Origin: Chamaecyparis obtusa | Lineage: Eukaryota > Streptophyta > Pinopsida > Cupressales > Cupressaceae | NCBI GenBank assembly: GCA_027943335.1 | Contig: BSBK01001304.1 | Location: 616,001 to 680,000, forward strand | Direction of reading: 5' to 3' | Length of the DNA stretch: 64,000 bases | Part shown: one piece after another, positions 59,886 through 64,000 of the stretch | Position numbering within the stretch: position 1 is the first letter of the stretch | Layout: each line of letters opens with the position of its first letter | Program-made: the position numbers and the translations under genes | The notes under the pieces: model-generated | Database searches by the model: none | Told to the model about the DNA's origin: nothing | What the model saw: the letters and a program-made list of their open reading frames with translations, nothing else

Positions 59886-62800
59886 GAGAGTGTATGGGAC
59901 AATAAGGTGTAGGCCTCAAGATGAAGAGGACCTTAATCCAAGCATCCATACTAGTGAAGCCTCCTCAAAGGAAGAATATTTTCATGAATAACTACAAGTG
60001 TCATGGAAAGGTATGCAAGTTAGTAATTGATTATGGTTCTACTAAAAATATTGTATCTAGGGAGATGGTAGATAAATTAAAATTGGAAAAGGTACCCAAC
60101 CAAAACCATACCCATGTATCTTGGTTAAGTAAGGGATAACAAACCCTTATAAATGAATAGGCTTAGATAGATTTCTCTATTAAAGACTATAAGGATAGAT
60201 TCCTATGTGATGTAGTAGATATGGATGTTTTTCACCTACTACTAGGTCTCCCATGGAAGTATGATCTGTAGGCCAAACATGATGGAGTCACAAACAAATA
60301 CCAAATCATTCAGAATGGTCAAAAATACAATCTACTAACTGTTCCTGATCCTCAACAAGAAAATACAAAGAAACAATTGGTTATGATTATAGGAGAACAA
60401 GAAATGATAAATACCATTCAAGACTCAGAGATAAGATATGCCTTATTCCTCAAACCTAAGGAGAAAATAGATCATAAAGAAGTACCATAGGAAGTTGACA
60501 ACCTACTATAGAAATAAAAAGATATTGTTGTAGGAGATATACTAGTTGAGCTCCCACCTCTGAGAGACATTTTTCACCAAATATAATTTATTCCAGGTAC
60601 TTTCTTACCCAAAAAAGGTATCATATAAGCTCACCCTTGATAAAAATGTAGAGGTAACTAAACAAATTAGTGAACTGTTGAGTAGAGGACTCATACAAAA
60701 GATTCTAAGCCCTACTGGAGTCTCAAGTGTTTTTGCCCCTAAAAAGGAAGGAAAATGTAGACTATGAACTAAACTTGGGGAGATTAACAATATAACAATT
60801 AAATTTAGATTCCCAATACCCAAAATTGATGATCTACTAGACCAACTTGGAGGAGCATGTTATTTTTCTGAAATAGACCTTAAATCTAGTTACCATTAGA
60901 TATGAATAAGGTTAGGATATGAGTTGAAGACTACATTTTAAACCACTGAGGGGTTATAAGAATAGCTTGTGAAGCCATTTGGCCTCAACAATGCTCTAAG
61001 AACCTTTAGGAGACTAAAGAATGCAGTTCTTCATGAGTTAATAGGAAAATTTGTGGTGGTCAATTTAGTTGACATCCTAATATTGAGTGCAACTATAGGA
61101 GAGCACATGAGACACTTGAAACAAGTTCTCCAAAGGCTACATGAGAAAAAGTTGTCCATAAATCTATAAAAATGTACATTCATACAACAAGAACTAATAT
61201 TTCTTGGATTAATCATTTCATGAGGCACATTAAAAATGGATCCTGAAATAAGTAGAGGCAATACTTAATTGGCCAACACCAAAAACTCTAGGAGAAGTTA
61301 GGAGTTTCCATTGGTTGGATACCTTTTATTGGAAATTTATCAAAAATTTCAGCCATATTCTTGCACCATTATTTGACACCATCAAGGATGGTAAGAAGAT
61401 AAAATTTCATTGGACAACTAAAGGAAATGGGGCTTTTGAATACTTGAAGGAGATAGTGGCACAATACCCCATCTTGGCACTACCAACCTTCAAAAAGTTT
61501 TTCATAGTAGATATAGAAGCTAGTAACTTAGCCAAAGGGGTAGTCCTTAGTCAAATTGAATGAAGCCAAGAGAAAGTACAATACATATGAATTGGAAATT
61601 TATTCCATGGTTATATCCCTCAATAAATGGAGCCATTAATTTCTCCCTAAAGAATCTATGGTCTTCACAGACAATCATGCACTAAGTTTTCTTAACAGCC
61701 AAGACAAGTTAACTTGCAGGCACATGAAATGGGTTGAACAACTCTGAGAATACACCTTCTCTAGAAGCACAAGAAGGAAACCTCAAAAAAAGTTGCAGAT
61801 GCCCTTAGTAGAAGAGTCTTGTTGGTTGAAGAAGTGAAGGTAGAAAGTATAGGGATTGAAGCCCTCAAGAACCTGTACAAGGATGATGCAAACTTTGGTG
61901 ATATTTACAAGGTTTTATCTACTCTTTCAGATGCATATATAATACCATTTATTTAGAATATTTATTGTAGAATAGTATATTATTTAAAGGAGGTCATCTC
62001 TATATTCAAAAGTGCTCCATGAGGGAAAATCTAATAAAAGAAAAATATTGTTGTACATTAGGGGGTCATTTTGGCATTGATAAAATAATTGAATTAACAA
62101 GGAGGAACTACCATTCACCAAAACTTGCCACTGATGTCAGAAAATTAATTGAAACAAGTAAAATTTTCCAAAGAGACAAAGGAATAAGGCCCAATAAAGG
62201 TCTTTATTAACCACTCCCAAACCGAATAAAACCATGGGACACTGTGAGTATGGATTTTGTCTTAGGAATTCCAAGAACTAAACATGGATTTGATAGCATC
62301 TTTTTTATAGTTGATAGATTTAGAAAAATGGAACACTTTGTTCCTTATCATATTTCTGAAGATGCATATCATATTGCTAACTTTTTCTTTAAGGAGGTGG
62401 TTAGGATTTAGGAATTAATAAAATCAATTATCTTAGATAGAGATGTAAAGTTACAACAACATTTTTGGAGAACGCTTTGGAAAAAGTTGGGTACAAACTT
62501 ATCATTCAGTTTTGCATACCATCCACAAATAGATGGGGAAAATGAAGTAGTAAATAGGTCATTGGGAAAAATCCTAAGATGTATCACTAAAAATATGGAT
62601 AAACTTTGGATTCCATCCTTCCTTAAGAAAAATATGCTTTTAATGATTCAGCTAATTGATCAATAGGGAAAACACCATTCCAAGTGGACTATGGAATACA
62701 CTCTATATGAGTCATGGAATTGAGGGACATACCAACTAACTTAAAATTCAGTGCATGGTTTGAGGAATTGTTAAAATGGATCAAAAATATTCATGATCAA

Positions 62801-63161
62801 GTCAGGGATAAACTAAATCAGAACACTGCAAAGTATAAGGAACAAGAAGATAAAAAGAATAGACACATGAATTTCAAAGAGGGAGAAAGTGTGGGAATAT
62901 TTGAATAGGGAAAGGCTACCTAAGGGGCACACAAAATTATAGATGAGAAAGATTGGTCCCTGTCAAATAGTCCATAAGTTTGGAGACAATGCTTATAAAA
63001 TTTCCTTATCTCCCACCATTTCTATTTCTCCCATTTTTAATGTTTGTGTTCTGACTCCTTATAAAGGTGATGTAGGGTCAAATGATTCTTTGCAAGATGC
63101 TAAAGATACACATGCTAAATGGCTTAAGGATTTTCCACCAAGCCAACCCTTAGGAAAAATT
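59886..63161 (+). pseudogene. D pol: protease, RT, RNase H, integrase
   Basis: Continues the D phase after C. Protease at about 60015-60070 reads CKLVIDYGSTKNIVS; the usual DSG is DYG. RT from about 60615 contains PKKEGKCRL and FRFPIPKIDDLLDQLGGA; the YLDD motif reads NLVD near 61060, so one catalytic Asp is lost. RNase H remnants occupy about 61315-61760. Integrase shows an H2C2 start GGHFGIDKI (about 62062), SMDFVLGIPRT (about 62247), and a C-terminus SPIFNVCVLTPY (about 63026) ending WLKDFPPSQPLGKI. The usual chromodomain would come next but is replaced by element H at 63162. At least four phase changes and many TAG stops. Inactive. Confidence 0.77.
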
Positions 63162-64000
63162 TGATGCAGTCAAGTACGGAGAATCCAATGAAGGATGCTC
63201 CAAACTTGTAGCCAACACTAGCACAATGAAATTACAAAATCATAAACACCAGATCTGACATAAACATATATTTTATTAATCAAATTACTAATTACATGCA
63301 ATGTTTCAGGCCATAAGGCCTTCTCGGTTATGGCCAATTATAAAGCAAGTAACAGTCTACAAGATCTCTTTGGATCGAAATCTTTTCTACAACATCAACA
63401 CTCAGCTAGACCAGGTCTGCAATAGGACAGGACACTGGTAGGGATCCAAGGAAAGATCTAAACCTATACTCACAAATTCCAAGAAATCTTCCTATGCTTA
63501 AGCTCACAAGCTACTAACTATGATCTCTCTTGATCCTCAAACAACTACCCAAGCATCTACTTAAATACTAAACCTAGCCACAGGTTGGCTCTAAAGGATA
63601 TACAAATATTAAATGCCAAAACATCATTCAGCTGTCAAATATCCTTAAAATAAATAAAATCATCCAAGATGGCCCCAAAGGTCAATCCATAACTTGAGGA
63701 GCATGAGCTAAATCAAATACACCAATCGGCCAAGCCAAGCTAACCAAACAAACTAGTTGGTAATCAATAACATTGAGCAATAGAGGAAATAACTGAGCAC
63801 CATTCAACCAACCACAACAAGCATGATCGAGCAACATAGTTATTACCAAGCACTAGTAAACTGATGCCTTTAGTTACTGAGCATTCTTCAGAGACTGAGC
63901 ACCCCAGTAGCCACTGAAACTAAGCAACCAGTCTCTCAAATTGAGCAAAACTCCAACAAACCAAGATCAAAACTAACAATCTTACTTTAAAGACATGCAT
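63162..64000 (-). repeat. H: partial LTR of a further element, runs off the window
   Basis: Starts TGATGCAGTCAAG exactly where the D frame breaks off. Blocks such as GGCCATAAGGCCTTCTCGG (63310) followed by an A/T-rich stretch resemble the C LTR near 59370 (GTTGTAAGGCCTTCC), and the ends with CAACTTGGT/CTAGTTGGT-like and GAGCACC segments are similar. This suggests a related LTR in the same minus orientation. No second copy or TSD is visible, so the call is tentative. Confidence 0.5.

Larger units (their letters stand above)
38901..63161 (+). mobile_element. D: Ty3/Gypsy element split by several insertions
   Basis: Parts in order: 5' LTR remnant (38901-39132), primer site (39135), gag (39182-40009 and 46879-47180), protease to integrase (59886-63161). 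G interrupts its 5' LTR, K1 its gag, C the gag-protease junction and H its 3' end. Removing K1 with one GAAAA copy and C with one GAGAG copy restores a continuous phase across both joints, which confirms the pieces belong together. The 3' LTR is outside the window or lost. Confidence 0.8.

Noticed and set aside
16117..63161. Endogenous plant pararetrovirus (caulimovirid) as source of the RT sequences
   Set aside because: RTs lie with integrase, chromodomain and LTRs with target duplications; no movement or coat protein found.
1..64000. tRNA, rRNA, CRISPR array or host protein-coding genes
   Set aside because: No cloverleaf-like, rRNA or regular spacer-repeat pattern seen, and no frame outside transposons resembles a plant gene; short genes with many introns cannot be fully excluded by eye.

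Overview
The window looks like intergenic DNA from a large, repeat-rich, AT-rich land-plant genome. It holds plant-type Ty3/Gypsy chromoviruses, a Tat-like Gypsy derivative, Ty1/Copia elements, a LINE fragment and several non-autonomous LTR elements, nested in one another. This composition would suit a gymnosperm or another big-genome plant, but nothing here fixes the species. I found no convincing host gene, rRNA, tRNA or CRISPR array. Every reading frame I recognise belongs to a transposable element and carries stops, frameshifts or deletions. Element names used below (R1, R2, S, E, T, G, D, K1, K2, C, H) are my own labels.

Layout, left to right. 1-1973: unassigned DNA with one perfect hairpin at the edge. 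1974-9092 (R1): a structurally complete LTR element with 1035-bp LTRs and GAATC target duplications. It has no protease, integrase or reverse transcriptase; it carries a truncated gag (coiled coil plus zinc knuckles) and a second frame of about 1,040 codons with no function I recognise. About 9876-14803 (R2): a diverged, 5'-truncated relative of R1 encoding the same second protein, split by an antisense solo LTR (S, 10715-12238, TSD TAATA). 14830-16116: 3' part of a LINE reverse transcriptase. 16117-21892 (E): a degraded chromovirus with a C-terminal chromodomain, inserted in the LINE. 21893 to about 31192 (T, minus): a Tat-like gag-protease element whose RT and integrase core are cleanly missing, inserted in E's 3' LTR. 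31193-38900 (G, minus): a gag-only element with 3.1-kb LTRs.

38901 to 63161 is one + strand Gypsy element (D) broken up by younger insertions. G lies in its 5' LTR. Copia K1 (40010-46878, minus, TSD GAAAA) lies in its gag. Chromovirus C (47181-59885, minus, TSD GAGAG) lies between its gag and protease. Copia K2 (47658-54594, plus) lies inside C's 3' LTR. The LTR of another element (H, 63162 to the window end) sits where D's chromodomain would be expected. D's gag frame continues exactly across K1 and C when one copy of each target duplication is removed.

The most interesting material is the R1/R2 family with its conserved large second ORF and Copia-like ends, the gag-only long-LTR element G with hairpin arrays built from a CATG motif in its LTRs, the RT-less T element, and a difference in the kind of stop codon each element has gained (TAG in R1 and K1, TGA at arginine positions in T).
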